A DNA stretch of 64,000 bases. Origin: Oscillospiraceae bacterium. Its GTDB lineage: Bacteria; Bacillota; Clostridia; Oscillospirales; Acutalibacteraceae. The stretch covers positions 1 to 64,000 of the forward strand of contig JAKVJJ010000004.1 of NCBI GenBank assembly GCA_022487055.1, written 5' to 3'. Of this stretch, positions 26,004-34,535 are shown one piece after another; positions within the stretch are counted from its first letter, which is position 1, and every line of letters begins with the position of its first letter. The position numbers and the translations under genes are program-made. Under the pieces are notes generated by a model that saw only the letters and a list, made by a program, of their open reading frames with translations, was not told the origin of the DNA and did not search any database.

Positions 26004-28838
26004 TTACTTTGTGACTTCAACAGCAAATACCTTGTAGGTAACGCCGTTAATCTTTGCATAGACACCGACCTTCTGACCATTGGTGGACTGGAAAGCCTTG
26101 ATGGTGCGGGTAACAGTGCCATCAGCATTGATACCTGTGCCCTTCCAAGAACCAACAGCCTTGCCGTTTGCGGTCAGATAATCAAATGTTTTGATCTTAG
26201 TGCCAGCGGCAGGAGTAATCTTGAAGGTATAGGTCTTACCGGCCTTCATCTGGAAGTCAACTGTGGTGTCGCAAGTGAACGGGCGGTCAACGATTTCAAT
26301 CTGGAAGACTCTTACGCCATTAGCGAAAACGCCAACCTTGTCGCCGACTTTGCCGTTTGCATAGACGTTGTAAGTACCAGTTGTGCCGTTCCAAGCGGAG
26401 ACAGTACCAGTCTGGGCAACCTTGTCATTGCCAGTCACATACTTAATGTCAGTGATGCCAGCCTTATCAGCAGCGAAGCTAACTGTGTTGGAAGTGGACT
26501 GTGTCATCTTAATAACAGTCTCACCTGTAACAACAGTATTTTTGCCGTCGACATCTGTCACAGTTGTGGTCAGAGTTGCAGGAGTAACTACTGGAGCAGT
26601 TGCTTCAGCAACAAGCTTAACATTGACAGTAGCTGTGCTTGCGGTTGCGCCATCAACAGCCTTGCCATCTTTGTCAGTCAGAGTAGCAGTTAACTGAACA
26701 TCGTTAGCGCCATTGATGTTATCCTTTGTGTAACCAACGGACTTTACTGCGCAGGAGAGGCCGTCAGCAGACGGAGTCAACTCAACAGAGCCAGTCACGT
26801 TCGGTGTCCACTTAATCTTGTTTGTACCAAGGGAAGCTGCCGGGATGGTGGAAACAGAAACAGTCTTTGTTTCGTTCGGGCCAATGGCAACAGTGTCGGT
26901 CTGGTTTGCCTTAATGCCCTGCAGAGCAACTGTGCCTGCAGTGTATGTGCTCATCTTGTCGCTGTCAGCCTTGCTTTCAACAACCTTAACGCCAGGGATA
27001 GAGAATGCTGCTGCGCTGCCGGCCGGTGCCTTGTAAAGCACGGAACCGTTTGCGAGGTTGCTGATAACCAGCTTTGCATTGGTGGAAACAGGCTTGTTCT
27101 GGCCATAGATGGTGAAGCTGCCTGCTGGGACAACGAATGTTCCGTCAGAATCGTTGACATCGCTGGTCGTGATGGAAGCAGCGTTCAAAGTTGCGCCGCG
27201 CTCAACAAAGACCTTGCTGTCGCTGGTTCTGTCGCAGGATGTGCCTGACGGTGCAGCATCGTCAAAAGTACCAGTGTCAATCTTGCCGGCATTCAGAGTT
27301 GCGCCGGATTTAACAGTGACATCACTCATATAAGGCATATCGCCAACAGTCAGTGTGCCCTTATTCAGGACAAACTTTGCATCGTACGGGCAGTCAGCGT
27401 ACCAGCCCTGTGTGCCAGCAACTTTGCCCATGTTGAGCGTCTTCACATCGGAAGATGTGGAAACTGCAACGGTACCATCCTCAGAAGTAATGTCGCCAAC
27501 TGTGACAATGCCCTCAGCCTCTTTCAGGCTGGTCTGGTCACTGCTCAGATTGACATCCTTTGCATCGATGGAACCAGTCTGAATAGCAGTGTAGCCATTC
27601 AGTCTGTTCTTATCTGTTGCGCCAGTAACTGTTACAGCGTCAGCAGTTTTGATATTGCCGGTCTTAACTGTGGTCGGCTCTTTCTTTGCGCTATCTACAG
27701 AAACGGTAACAGCCTTGTTAGCGGAGATGTTGCCAGTGGAACCATTCACTGTGAAAACAGTGGCGTTGCCAGTTGCTGTCGCATCGATGTTGCCGATGTT
27801 CGCATTTGCAGGAATTGTATAAGTTGCTGGAGCAGTTCCTGTGAAAATCAGGTCTTTGCCGGTGACATCATACTTATCACCATTAGTAGTATCAACAGCA
27901 CCTGTGGACTTATCCATCAAGTAAGTCTTGTTTGTGCCCGGGTTGTGCGGCTCAGCTAAAAGATCCTGGCTGTCAGCTGTGGCATCATTCACTTTATATG
28001 TATCTGTGTAATTGACTTTCAAGCCGGTTACAGTAGGATCAACTGCATCGTTCGCGTCCAGAGCCTGCAGTGTTGCACCGCCAACAAAGTTCGTGTTGAT
28101 GCCCTGCTTTGCAACAGTAAACAAGGAGGTTGCAGTAGCGGATGGCTTGATATACTGGCTTTCCTGACTCGGAGCAACTTTTGCTGTTGCATGGGCTGTA
28201 TCGGCTGTAACCGTAACAGTAGCATCAGCAGTACCAGTTTTTGATAATGTATAAATACCGAAGCTGCCCTGCTCATTCTGAGAAAGGGTTACTTCATCCG
28301 GTACTTTACCGTCAGCCAGTGTAGTACCAACGCTCTGGGGCAGAACAAAAGCTGTGCCGTCCTTATAAACGTTGAACTTAACTGTAACGGTGACTGTTGC
28401 TTTGTAGTTCTGCATCTGCTTGTGGTTCGGGCCGACTTCAACATCGCCGAAGTCTGCATTCACTTCACGGGAAGCAGTGTAAGAACCAGTTTCCTGAGAA
28501 GGTGTCGTGGTCAAATCGCCAGGAACTGTTTCAGGGGAAATGGAAACGCCGTTGCCGCTGATATACCATTTCTGATTTGGAATCGTCTCAAGCCCTGTAG
28601 CGTCAACTTTCTTGCCGTTGCTGGCTGTCAACTTGACCTGACTCGTTAAGTCAGACAGTGAAATTGTCTTAGTAGGTACATAAGCGCCGCTAGCTTCAGC
28701 AATAGCGACCTCTTTAGTGGCCACTGATGTGGAAACACCAGCTGCAGCGAAAGCACTGCTTGTGCTCATTGCAAAAGCGCTGGAAACCATCGCAGCAGTC
28801 AGTGCGATGGCAGCGATTCTGCTAATCTTTTTGTTCAT
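26004..28838 (-). CDS. Large secreted repeat-rich surface protein (S-layer or adhesin-like)
   Basis: A 944-aa secreted protein. The start is ATG 28838, 9 bases after AAGGAGG. A signal peptide (residues 1-32, ending SSAFA) precedes a mature chain rich in Thr, Val, Ala, Asp and Gly. Residues about 340-600 carry short repeats of the type TGNI/TGSID/VGDI/AGKID every 20 or so residues, the pattern of a right-handed beta-solenoid. The last 150 residues hold two tandem copies of a domain built on YVTGNDK/YLTANGK...GKVGDKVGVFANGV/TNGQKVGVYAKINGV. I see no LPXTG, SLH or choline-binding anchor. Strong codon bias, promoter and ribosome site suggest an abundant cell-surface protein. The family is unknown to me. 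Confidence 0.75.
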   Translation of the reverse strand: MNKKISRIAAIALTAAMVSSAFAMSTSSAFAAAGVSTSVATKEVAIAEASGAYVPTKTISLSDLTSQVKLTASNGKKVDATGLETIPNQKWYISGNGVSISPETVPGDLTTTPSQETGSYTASREVNADFGDVEVGPNHKQMQNYKATVTVTVKFNVYKDGTAFVLPQSVGTTLADGKVPDEVTLSQNEQGSFGIYTLSKTGTADATVTVTADTAHATAKVAPSQESQYIKPSATATSLFTVAKQGINTNFVGGATLQALDANDAVDPTVTGLKVNYTDTYKVNDATADSQDLLAEPHNPGTNKTYLMDKSTGAVDTTNGDKYDVTGKDLIFTGTAPATYTIPANANIGNIDATATGNATVFTVNGSTGNISANKAVTVSVDSAKKEPTTVKTGNIKTADAVTVTGATDKNRLNGYTAIQTGSIDAKDVNLSSDQTSLKEAEGIVTVGDITSEDGTVAVSTSSDVKTLNMGKVAGTQGWYADCPYDAKFVLNKGTLTVGDMPYMSDVTVKSGATLNAGKIDTGTFDDAAPSGTSCDRTSDSKVFVERGATLNAASITTSDVNDSDGTFVVPAGSFTIYGQNKPVSTNAKLVISNLANGSVLYKAPAGSAAAFSIPGVKVVESKADSDKMSTYTAGTVALQGIKANQTDTVAIGPNETKTVSVSTIPAASLGTNKIKWTPNVTGSVELTPSADGLSCAVKSVGYTKDNINGANDVQLTATLTDKDGKAVDGATASTATVNVKLVAEATAPVVTPATLTTTVTDVDGKNTVVTGETVIKMTQSTSNTVSFAADKAGITDIKYVTGNDKVAQTGTVSAWNGTTGTYNVYANGKVGDKVGVFANGVRVFQIEIVDRPFTCDTTVDFQMKAGKTYTFKITPAAGTKIKTFDYLTANGKAVGSWKGTGINADGTVTRTIKAFQSTNGQKVGVYAKINGVTYKVFAVEVTK

Positions 28839-28915
28839 CCTTTTTGTCCTCCTTAAAATAATGGTGTGCATTTGCGTGTGCTATGAGAGTAAACAGCATA
28901 ACGACACCCATGCGT

Positions 28916-28942
28916 GAAAAAAGCCCGGCGCAAACCCGCCGG
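28916..28942 (-). terminator. Terminator-like hairpin inside the surface-protein leader
   Basis: On the minus strand CCGGCG-GGTTTG-CGCCGG is followed by GCTTTTTTC. It lies about 40 bases after the start point of the surface-protein promoter and about 80 bases before its start codon, so it is either an attenuator or the end of a short leader RNA. Confidence 0.65.
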
Positions 28943-28983
28943 AAAATGCTCTCCCCACAGGCGCGGTCATTTTGTTTACGCTA

Positions 28984-29012
28984 ATTATAGGATATTGAAT
29001 TGGTAAAGTCAA
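28984..29012 (-). promoter_or_regulatory. Strong sigma-A promoter for the surface-protein gene
   Basis: Minus strand TTGACT (29007-29012), 17-base spacer, TATAAT (28984-28989), one mismatch from consensus. The leader is about 140 nt and contains the hairpin at 28916-28942. Confidence 0.85.
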
Positions 29013-29073
29013 GGGTGAATCCCTGATTTTATCGCTTTTTAAGGGAAATTTTTATTGAATGAAGGAAAAATAT

Positions 29074-30312
29074 TCACCACCGATGCGCAAAGCCGCACAG
29101 GCACCCGCCCGCTTCGGTGCCCAGTGTGCAAATGCCGCAGGGTGGCTCGCCGCCGTGGTTGCCCGGGCACCGCCGCGCCGCCCCGCCAAAGTCGCCGCAG
29201 GGGGTGTGTTTGCTGCGGCATCCGTCCCGCAGGCAGGCTGCACACACCGGCGCGGTGCAGTGCTTCACGCCGGGCATGGCCGCCCACTCCGGTGCCGCCG
29301 CCGCATCCGCACCCGGCCGCCCGCCGCACGAAATGAGGATATGCTCGGCACCGCGGCACACATCGGACCACGGCGGCCGCTGTCCATGGTGCGGTGCCTG
29401 CAGGATGCAGTAGCTGGGGTAAAGCAAAGGTTCGGCGGCAAGCAGCGCCTGGGCGGTAGCGTCGCCGGTCATCAGCACACCGCCCTCCTCCCCCTGAAAG
29501 ATAACGGAGGCAGCATTCATCTGGCTGCTGTAAAGTTCCCGCGCAGCACGGTCCTGCAGCATGGCGGCAATCTCATCGGCGGCGGGCAGGCGGCGCAGCA
29601 CGGGTGCCATGCCCACCAGCGCCTGCAGCAAAGACTGGGTACGCTCGGCGTCCTGCCGGCTCACAGGCTGCGCGCGGCACATTTCCAGATAGGAATCACA
29701 GAAATCATACAGAAGGCACAGAAAGCGGCCCAGCACATCGCCCCCGCGCCGCCCGGGCATATCGGCGCAGCGGTGCAGCTCCTCCACCAATTCGGTGAAC
29801 GCATTGTCGTATGGAAAATTTTCTCTTGGCGGCCAGACACATTCATACAGAATGCCGCCGTTCTCCAGCGTGTCGCCCTGCCCGAGGGAATAGACATCCG
29901 CCTGCGGTGCGGCCTGCAGCACCCGGTAAAAGCCGGAGAGAGCGTCAGTCAGCCCGCCGGACTCCCGCAGAAACACGGCGGTGAAAGCAGCGTATTCCAG
30001 CAGAAGCGGCAGGCCGCGGTCATCGCACGGCGGGCAGGGCAGATAAAGCTCCTCAAAAAACGCCGGTTCCTGCCGCAACAGCTCCCACAGACCGTTGACA
30101 TGGTCTCGGTGGAAATGAGAGAGCAAAAAAGCCCGGTGGGGCACACTGCTGCAGCGTGCCGTCAGGCTTTGCGTCACATATTCAGAAAAGTCCTGGCCAT
30201 TGGGCAGACAGGCATTCAGGCTGCCGCAATCCGCCATGAGCAGGCTGTCACCGGCGCCCAGCACAATGCACTGCCCGTAACCAACATTGTGCAGGTCTAC
30301 CCACGGAATCAT
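29074..30312 (-). CDS. ComEC-like metallo-beta-lactamase-fold hydrolase with Cys-rich tail
   Basis: A 412-aa soluble protein. The N-terminal part is an MBL fold with HFHRDH at 66-71, a MTGDA metal site at 281-285 and APHHG at 306-310, the order seen in the C-terminal hydrolase domain of ComEC and in stand-alone relatives. A helical insertion of about 130 residues separates the two halves. After ISCGG (326-330) the chain does not end as usual but continues for 80 residues with ten more cysteines, some in CxxC or CxC pairs. No signal peptide or membrane helix. It overlaps the MORN gene by 4 bases (ATGA). The substrate is unknown; nuclease or phosphodiesterase is plausible from the fold. Confidence 0.82.
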   Translation of the reverse strand: MIPWVDLHNVGYGQCIVLGAGDSLLMADCGSLNACLPNGQDFSEYVTQSLTARCSSVPHRAFLLSHFHRDHVNGLWELLRQEPAFFEELYLPCPPCDDRGLPLLLEYAAFTAVFLRESGGLTDALSGFYRVLQAAPQADVYSLGQGDTLENGGILYECVWPPRENFPYDNAFTELVEELHRCADMPGRRGGDVLGRFLCLLYDFCDSYLEMCRAQPVSRQDAERTQSLLQALVGMAPVLRRLPAADEIAAMLQDRAARELYSSQMNAASVIFQGEEGGVLMTGDATAQALLAAEPLLYPSYCILQAPHHGQRPPWSDVCRGAEHILISCGGRPGADAAAAPEWAAMPGVKHCTAPVCAACLRDGCRSKHTPCGDFGGAARRCPGNHGGEPPCGICTLGTEAGGCLCGFAHRW

Positions 30313-31916
30313 GCCTGCTCCTTTTTCACGACAATCTCGGCGGGTTTGCCGTCACAGTAATGCACGCCGCTGACGAAACCGCCGTGCTCCCATACGCCGG
30401 TGCGCACGGTTTCCCCTGCGGCGGAGCGTTCCTCGCATGCACCCTCGGCAAAGCCGTCGCGAAAAGTGCCGGTCAAGGCGCCGCCGTCCGGCAGATGCAG
30501 ACAGCCCCGGCCGTTATAGCAGTCGCGGCGCCACTGGCCTTCATACAGAATTTTCCCATTATAATATTCGGTGCCCTGTCCATCGCGTCTGCCATCCAAC
30601 CACTGTCCGTAATAGGAGAGTGTACCGTCGCTGGCAAAGGCGGCGCCCCGTCCGGTGGGGACATTATTCTCCCACTGCCCGACAAAGAGGGAACCGTCCC
30701 GCGCGCTGAAACTCACACCGAGTCCGCTGCGGCGGTTCTGCTTCCAGTTGCCGGCATAGCACAGCCTGCCGGACTTATAGTAATAAGTACCGAAGTCCTC
30801 ACGCTTGTCGGCATGGAAGCCGCCCTCATAGGCTGTGTGACCGTTCTGCATCTGGGTGCGGCCCTGTCCCTCGCGCTTGTTATCCAGCAGTTTGCCGAAG
30901 TAAAAATAGCTTTCCGTGTCGCTCACCACGATGCGTTTGGCAGGGGTGGGCATTCCAGACACAGACTGAGCCAGCCGTGGTTCTTCCTGCGGCTGCGGCT
31001 TTTCCACCGGCCGCCGAAAAACGACCGGCACCGGCGCCACATCTTCCTCAATGACAGCGGGTTCCTCCGGCGCCTGCGTATCAATGATAACGCAGTCGTC
31101 CATTTCTTTTAGTGTTGGCAGCAGGACATTATCCCCCACCTCCAACATTAAGGGACCGTCCTCGCTTTCCAGTTCAAGATTGGGCTGAGGTGCAGTCACT
31201 TCTTCCAGTGCGTGCTCATTGCGAATAAACTGGAAGCTTATTTTTTCGGCCGGCGCCGTGTCCCAGTCCGGCACATCCTCCGCTTCCGCCTTATCACGGT
31301 GGGCAGCGGCGTCTTTCCGCGCCTGCAGTTCGGCGGCGGTGCAATAATAGAAGCGTCCGTCGCTGGTATCCGCTGTAATATCCGGTTCTCCGGCGGCGTT
31401 GTTCATCCAGATGCGCGTGCTGTCATTTGCTTCCATCGGATAAGCGAGCAGCCGGTTATGCCGGTATTTTGCGATATGTAAATCAAAGCGCAGGCAGTCG
31501 ATTTCCTCTCCCTCCGGTTTCAGCAGAAGTTCCGGGCACTTGGGATTCCCGCGAAAAAAGACGGACTGCATCCAACTGTGGTTCCGGTCAAAGTCATCTT
31601 TCTCCCGCAGGTCACCCGCGGTGTCCCATGTGAGCACCGTGTAGCCTGTCTGGGAAGCAACCGCCCGCTGGCGCACCTGCCCGCCGGAGGTAGTCAGCTC
31701 CCACTTCAGTCCGTGGCGGGTGACACGGTACTTTGCTGTGCTGTCTGCGCCGAAAGTTTCATCCGCCGCTTTGCCGTGCTGCGATGTACCGGCCTCAAAA
31801 TAGCTTCTGCGCACTTTCCCCAGTAAGTCCAAGTCATCTTCCCGCATCTTCCGGCTGGTGACGGAGTAGTATATCCTGCCGCCCAATATGGCACCCTTCT
31901 TTCCCATTTTCATCAT
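30309..31916 (-). CDS. MORN-repeat protein of unknown function
   Basis: A protein of up to 535 residues. Residues 1-200 form a domain I do not recognise, about 200-335 is an acidic Pro/Glu-rich linker, and 340-515 contain roughly seven MORN repeats of about 23 residues (YEGGFHADKREDFGTYYY, YAGNWKQNRRSGLGV, YYGQWLDGRRDGQGTEYY). MORN repeats form an elongated beta sheet that binds proteins or lipids. The start is open: ATG 31916 sits at the expected transcription start of its promoter, so it would be leaderless, while TTG 31886 has an AGAAGGG site 6 bases upstream. It is translationally coupled to the MBL hydrolase, so the two probably act together. Both look more GC-rich than their neighbours. 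Confidence 0.75.
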   Translation of the reverse strand: MMKMGKKGAILGGRIYYSVTSRKMREDDLDLLGKVRRSYFEAGTSQHGKAADETFGADSTAKYRVTRHGLKWELTTSGGQVRQRAVASQTGYTVLTWDTAGDLREKDDFDRNHSWMQSVFFRGNPKCPELLLKPEGEEIDCLRFDLHIAKYRHNRLLAYPMEANDSTRIWMNNAAGEPDITADTSDGRFYYCTAAELQARKDAAAHRDKAEAEDVPDWDTAPAEKISFQFIRNEHALEEVTAPQPNLELESEDGPLMLEVGDNVLLPTLKEMDDCVIIDTQAPEEPAVIEEDVAPVPVVFRRPVEKPQPQEEPRLAQSVSGMPTPAKRIVVSDTESYFYFGKLLDNKREGQGRTQMQNGHTAYEGGFHADKREDFGTYYYKSGRLCYAGNWKQNRRSGLGVSFSARDGSLFVGQWENNVPTGRGAAFASDGTLSYYGQWLDGRRDGQGTEYYNGKILYEGQWRRDCYNGRGCLHLPDGGALTGTFRDGFAEGACEERSAAGETVRTGVWEHGGFVSGVHYCDGKPAEIVVKKEQA

Positions 31917-31922
31917 TTACTT

Positions 31923-31951
31923 ATTATAGAAAAAACAGCGAATGTATGCAA
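31923..31951 (-). promoter_or_regulatory. Promoter for the MORN-MBL operon
   Basis: Minus strand TTGCAT (31946-31951), 17-base spacer, TATAAT (31923-31928). The expected start point is at or next to ATG 31916. Confidence 0.75.
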
Positions 31952-31976
31952 GCACTTTCGACAGGAACACGAAAGA

Positions 31977-32009
31977 CCGCCGCTCAGCACTCTCTGCACT
32001 GAGCGGCGG
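31977..32009 (-). terminator. Intrinsic terminator after the 62-aa protein gene
   Basis: CCGCCGCTCAG pairs with CTGAGCGGCGG around an 11-base loop, followed on the minus strand by TCTTTCG. The stem is strong but the T-run is weak. Confidence 0.65.
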
Positions 32010-32027
32010 CCCTTCTTTACTTTAAAA

Positions 32028-32216
32028 TTACATTCCGATGCCAACCAAATGGCCAACCTCATCCATCATGCCGGTCACGGCACGTTTCGCGCGGTTTGCA
32101 TTGCGGCGCAGGCGGCGGTCATTATCCATCGCCTTTTCTGCAAAAACTGCCGCAGCAATGCCAACAGCAATGCCAACACCGATTCCTCTCATCGTTCCCG
32201 CTGCACTTTTGAACAT
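32028..32216 (-). CDS. Small membrane-associated protein
   Basis: A 62-aa protein from ATG 32216, 9 bases after GGAGG. A Gly/Ala-rich hydrophobic helix at about residues 11-28 (GIGVGIAVGIAAAVFAEK) is followed by a basic amphipathic stretch (RRLRRNANRAKRAV). It resembles YtxH-like small stress or envelope proteins in layout, but I cannot assign a family. The open frame continues upstream without a ribosome site. It is monocistronic and ends before a hairpin terminator. Confidence 0.65.
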   Translation of the reverse strand: MFKSAAGTMRGIGVGIAVGIAAAVFAEKAMDNDRRLRRNANRAKRAVTGMMDEVGHLVGIGM

Positions 32217-32433
32217 ACGAATCACCCTCCCCGTTATAATTGCGGCGCCGATTATGACAAGCCCCATCATCATCATTCCCTCCAAGCTCTGTTTTATCTG
32301 GTGTAATTCCTGTGAAGGATGCCTGCGTCTGGCAGACTTTTTCCCTTCTCGTTTTTATCCTGCTGCTTTTTCTTTTTCAGTATTAAAGTATCTACCTGCG
32401 CGGCAATTTCATGCGCGGAAGTTCCTTCCGGCT

Positions 32434-32461
32434 TTGTTTTTCATTGAAAATGTATTATAAT
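32434..32461 (+). promoter_or_regulatory. Promoter for trmL
   Basis: TTGTTT (32434-32439), 16-base spacer, TATAAT (32456-32461), about 65 bases before the trmL start. Confidence 0.6.
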
Positions 32462-32526
32462 TTGCGATGTCCGCATGAAACAAATCACAGAATCCGCACA
32501 TACTAACAGAATAAGAAGGAATGGAT

Positions 32527-33027
32527 ATGTATACGCTCAATCTAGTACTGGTCGAACCAGAAATTCCCCAGAATACCGGAAACATCGCCCGCACCTGCGC
32601 ACTGACGGGTGCCCGGCTGCATTTAGTCGGCCCAATGGGATTCCAAATTGACGACAAAAAGCTGAAACGCGCCGGCCTGGATTACTGGCATCTGCTGGAC
32701 ATCTCCTATTACAACAGTCTGGAAGAGTTCTTTGCCAAAAATAACGGCCCGTATTTCTATTTCTCCACAAAGGGGCAGCATATCCATTCTGACATTCCAT
32801 ATCCTAACGGCTGTTATCTTGTTTTCGGCAAGGAAAGCGCTGGTCTGTCGGAGGAGCTGCTGAAAAAGCACCCGGAATCCTGTGTGCGTATTCCCATGCT
32901 GAACCATCCCGATGCCCGCAGCCTGAATCTTTCCAACAGTGCCGCTATCGGTGCCTATGAGGTTCTGCGTCAGTGGAATTATCCGGAACTTCTCTGCAAG
33001 GGGCAGCTTCACCATTTGCATTGGTAA
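32527..33027 (+). CDS. trmL: tRNA (cytidine/uridine-2'-O-)-methyltransferase TrmL
   Basis: A 166-aa SPOUT-class enzyme that 2'-O-methylates the wobble base (position 34) of tRNA-Leu. The N-terminus LVEPEIPQNTGNIARTCALT, the central YLVFGKESAGLSEELL and the C-terminal RSLNLSNSAAIGAYEVLRQW are the three SpoU motifs with the trefoil-knot residues. I chose ATG 32527 because AAGGA is 6 bases upstream; ATG 32521 touches that site. It appears to be a single gene, with pgk on its own promoter after it. Confidence 0.93.
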   Translation: MYTLNLVLVEPEIPQNTGNIARTCALTGARLHLVGPMGFQIDDKKLKRAGLDYWHLLDISYYNSLEEFFAKNNGPYFYFSTKGQHIHSDIPYPNGCYLVFGKESAGLSEELLKKHPESCVRIPMLNHPDARSLNLSNSAAIGAYEVLRQWNYPELLCKGQLHHLHW

Positions 33028-33117
33028 AAATAATAGTAAAAGATAATAGTTGTTAGGTCTGCAATCGGAAAGATTGTGAAAAAATCAACAAATTTTGCGC
33101 AAAGCGCCCGTAAATCC

Positions 33118-33146
33118 TTGAAAAAGGCCTATATTCGCTGTATAAT
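33118..33146 (+). promoter_or_regulatory. Promoter for pgk
   Basis: TTGAAA (33118-33123), 17-base spacer, TATAAT (33141-33146), 70 bases before the pgk start. Confidence 0.8.
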
Positions 33147-33215
33147 TATGATGCACAAAAAGGTTTTTTATATGTATTGAATTGTTGAACCAACTAGGAA
33201 AAAGGAGTGTTACCC

Positions 33216-34412
33216 ATGAACTACCTTAACAAAAAGACCGTCGAAGACATTGATGTCGCCGGTAAGAAGGTACTCGTCCGCTGCGATTTCAACGTCCCAT
33301 TCGATGGTGCCGGAAATATCAGCGATACAAAACGCATTGACGGCGCACTGCCCACCATCAAGTATCTGATTGACCACCACGCAAAAGTGATTCTCTGCTC
33401 TCACCTCGGCCGGCCGAAGGGTGAATTCAACATGAAGTATTCCCTTGCTCCGGTTGCCAAGTGCCTCTCTCAGAAGCTTGGTCAGGAAGTCAAGATGTCC
33501 AAAGACGTGATTGGTGAGGATGCAAAGCGCATTGCTGCTTCTCTGAAGGACGGCGAAGTCGAGCTGCTGGAAAATGTCCGCTTCCATAAAGAAGAGGAAA
33601 AGAACGATCCTGCTTTTGCAAAAGAGCTTGCTTCCATGGCTGAAATTTATGTCAATGATGCTTTCGGCACTGCTCACCGTGCGCATGCTTCCACTGCCGG
33701 TGTCGCGGATTATCTCCCGGCTGTCTGCGGCTTCCTCATCCAGAAAGAAATTTCTGTGATGGGCAAGGCATTGCAGGATCCGAAGCGCCCATTTGTTGCA
33801 ATTCTGGGCGGCGCTAAGGTTTCCGATAAGATTGGCGTCATTACTAACCTGCTGGATAAGGTGGACACGCTTATCATCGGCGGCGCAATGGCTTATACCT
33901 TTATGAATGCGCTTGGCTACAGCATTGGTTCTTCCCGCACAGAGCCGGACAAGATTGATACCGCAAAGGATATCATGGCCAAGGCAAAGGAAAAGGGCGT
34001 TCACTTCCTGATTCCGATTGATAATGTTGTTGGCAAAGAGTTCGACGAAAATACAGAGCATCAGATTACGCCATCTGATTCCATTCCGGACGGCTGGATG
34101 GGCTTGGACATTGGACCCAAGACTTCCGCTCTGTTTGCAAATGCAATTAAAGGTGCCGGCACAGTTGTCTGGAACGGCCCGATGGGCGTTTCCGAATGGA
34201 AAGCGTTCGCAAGCGGAACAATCGCTGTGGCAAAGGCCGTGGCAGACAGCGGTGCAATCTCCATCATTGGCGGCGGCGACTCCGCAGCAGCAGTCGAAAA
34301 CCTCGGCTTTGCTGATAAGATGACACACATCTCTACCGGCGGCGGCGCTTCCCTTGAATTCCTCGAGGGCAAAGTTCTGCCCGGCATTGCCTGCCTGAAC
34401 GATAAAGACTAA
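33216..34412 (+). CDS. pgk: Phosphoglycerate kinase
   Basis: A 398-aa glycolytic kinase that makes ATP and 3-phosphoglycerate from 1,3-bisphosphoglycerate. The signature [12 protein letters not shown] is at the N-terminus, the substrate histidine/arginine loop is [11 protein letters not shown], and the C-terminal nucleotide domain has [12 protein letters not shown] and the glycine-rich [13 protein letters not shown] 33216 follows AAAGGAGTG at normal spacing. Codon use is strongly biased. A hairpin terminator and a new promoter separate it from tpiA, so read-through is probably partial. Confidence 0.97.
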   Translation: MNYLNKKTVEDIDVAGKKVLVRCDFNVPFDGAGNISDTKRIDGALPTIKYLIDHHAKVILCSHLGRPKGEFNMKYSLAPVAKCLSQKLGQEVKMSKDVIGEDAKRIAASLKDGEVELLENVRFHKEEEKNDPAFAKELASMAEIYVNDAFGTAHRAHASTAGVADYLPAVCGFLIQKEISVMGKALQDPKRPFVAILGGAKVSDKIGVITNLLDKVDTLIIGGAMAYTFMNALGYSIGSSRTEPDKIDTAKDIMAKAKEKGVHFLIPIDNVVGKEFDENTEHQITPSDSIPDGWMGLDIGPKTSALFANAIKGAGTVVWNGPMGVSEWKAFASGTIAVAKAVADSGAISIIGGGDSAAAVENLGFADKMTHISTGGGASLEFLEGKVLPGIACLNDKD

Positions 34413-34420
34413 TTTTTGCC

Positions 34421-34455
34421 GGAGGGACGGGGAGAATTCTCCCGTCCCTCCTTTT
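34421..34455 (+). terminator. Intrinsic terminator between pgk and tpiA
   Basis: GGAGGGACGGG...CCCGTCCCTCC forms a very stable stem around AGAATTCT, directly followed by TTTT. The short T-run may allow partial read-through into tpiA. Confidence 0.8.
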
Positions 34456-34482
34456 GCATCTTCCGCAGTTTTATTGTATACT
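34454..34482 (+). promoter_or_regulatory. Promoter for tpiA
   Basis: TTGCAT (34454-34459), 17-base spacer, TATACT (34477-34482). It abuts the T-run of the preceding terminator, an economical terminator-promoter hand-over. Confidence 0.65.
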
Positions 34483-34535
34483 GGTTTCGGCCAGTCCAAT
34501 TTAAAAAATTTCTGTTAAATAAAGGAGCGTTTCAC

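Noticed and set aside
26818..27582. Several plus-strand frames inside the large surface-protein gene that read as Val/Ser/Thr-rich proteins
   Set aside because: They are complements of the repetitive Thr/Val/Asp codons of the real gene.
29059..30360. A 433-codon plus-strand frame opposite the MBL gene
   Set aside because: Product of high GC content; Arg/Pro/Ala/Gly-rich with no start signals. The minus-strand frame has the MBL metal motifs.
33210..34499. A 429-codon minus-strand frame opposite pgk
   Set aside because: Shadow of a strongly biased gene; no promoter or ribosome site, and it crosses the pgk terminator.
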